Part shown: positions 64,000-64,000 of the stretch, piece by piece
Position numbering within the stretch: the first letter of the stretch is position 1
Layout: each line of letters starts with the position of its first letter
Assembly: GCA_032718475.1 (NCBI GenBank)
Contig: JAUCBJ010008056.1
Location: forward strand, 1-64,000
DNA from: Nemertoderma westbladi
Taxonomy: Eukaryota > Xenacoelomorpha > Nemertodermatida > Nemertodermatidae
Direction of reading: 5' to 3'
DNA: 64,000 bases
Translations under genes and position numbers: made by a program
The notes under the pieces: generated by a model
What the model was told of the DNA's origin: nothing
The model's database searches: none
The model's input: only the letters and a program-made list of their open reading frames with translations

Positions 64000-64000
64000 A

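Overview
This window is animal nuclear DNA made almost entirely of transposable elements and tandem repeats. I see no bacterial-style genes or operons. The mix of BEL/Pao, Ty3/Gypsy, Penelope-like, CR1/L2-like and RTE-like elements suggests an invertebrate metazoan, probably aquatic. I cannot name a phylum from sequence alone. The only hint of host coding sequence is one short possible exon near 61.1 kb.

Layout. 0.1-4.6 kb: a CR1/L2-like LINE whose reading frame runs in from a 30-bp GC-rich minisatellite. 5.0-7.2 kb: a Thr/Glu-rich minisatellite fused in frame to the end of a Penelope-like RT plus GIY-YIG element. 7.2-43.5 kb (minus strand): a nest. An old, decayed BEL/Pao element (BEL-A) was invaded three times. 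An 18.9-kb BEL/Pao element (BEL-B, 10851-29719) sits in its RT. A 5.45-kb Gypsy element with identical LTRs (31036-36486) sits in its zinc knuckle. A 3.2-kb RTE-like LINE (37238-40461) sits in its gag. Each insertion has a visible target-site duplication, and BEL-A's reading frame resumes across each site.

43.5-46.1 kb is BEL-A leader with small tandem repeats. 46.1-47.9 kb is a decayed LINE split by an RTE-like fragment. 48.6-50.4 kb is a broken gag-like gene. 51.1-52.3 kb is a probable LTR with TATA box and poly(A) signal. 52.9-54.7 kb holds two RTE-like 3' ends tail to tail around a LINE ORF1 remnant. 54.9-59.8 kb is a 29-bp satellite of about 170 copies. 60.3-60.8 kb is a MITE. 62.2-64.0 kb is a decayed RT gene that runs off the window.

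The most interesting object is BEL-B. Its LTRs differ at only about four sites. Between pol and the 3' LTR it carries a third large ORF with three CCHC zinc knuckles and a segment resembling a DEDD-type 3'-5' exonuclease. Spread through its interior are nine copies of a small stem-loop (6-7 bp stem, YGYG loop in the sense RNA). These copies lie in all three reading frames and in non-coding DNA, and show compensatory and G-U wobble changes. That looks like a repeated RNA signal selected at the nucleotide level. Its gag-pol also holds 13 exact AGGTAAG splice-donor-like heptamers. All functional readings are inferences from pattern; no database search was possible.
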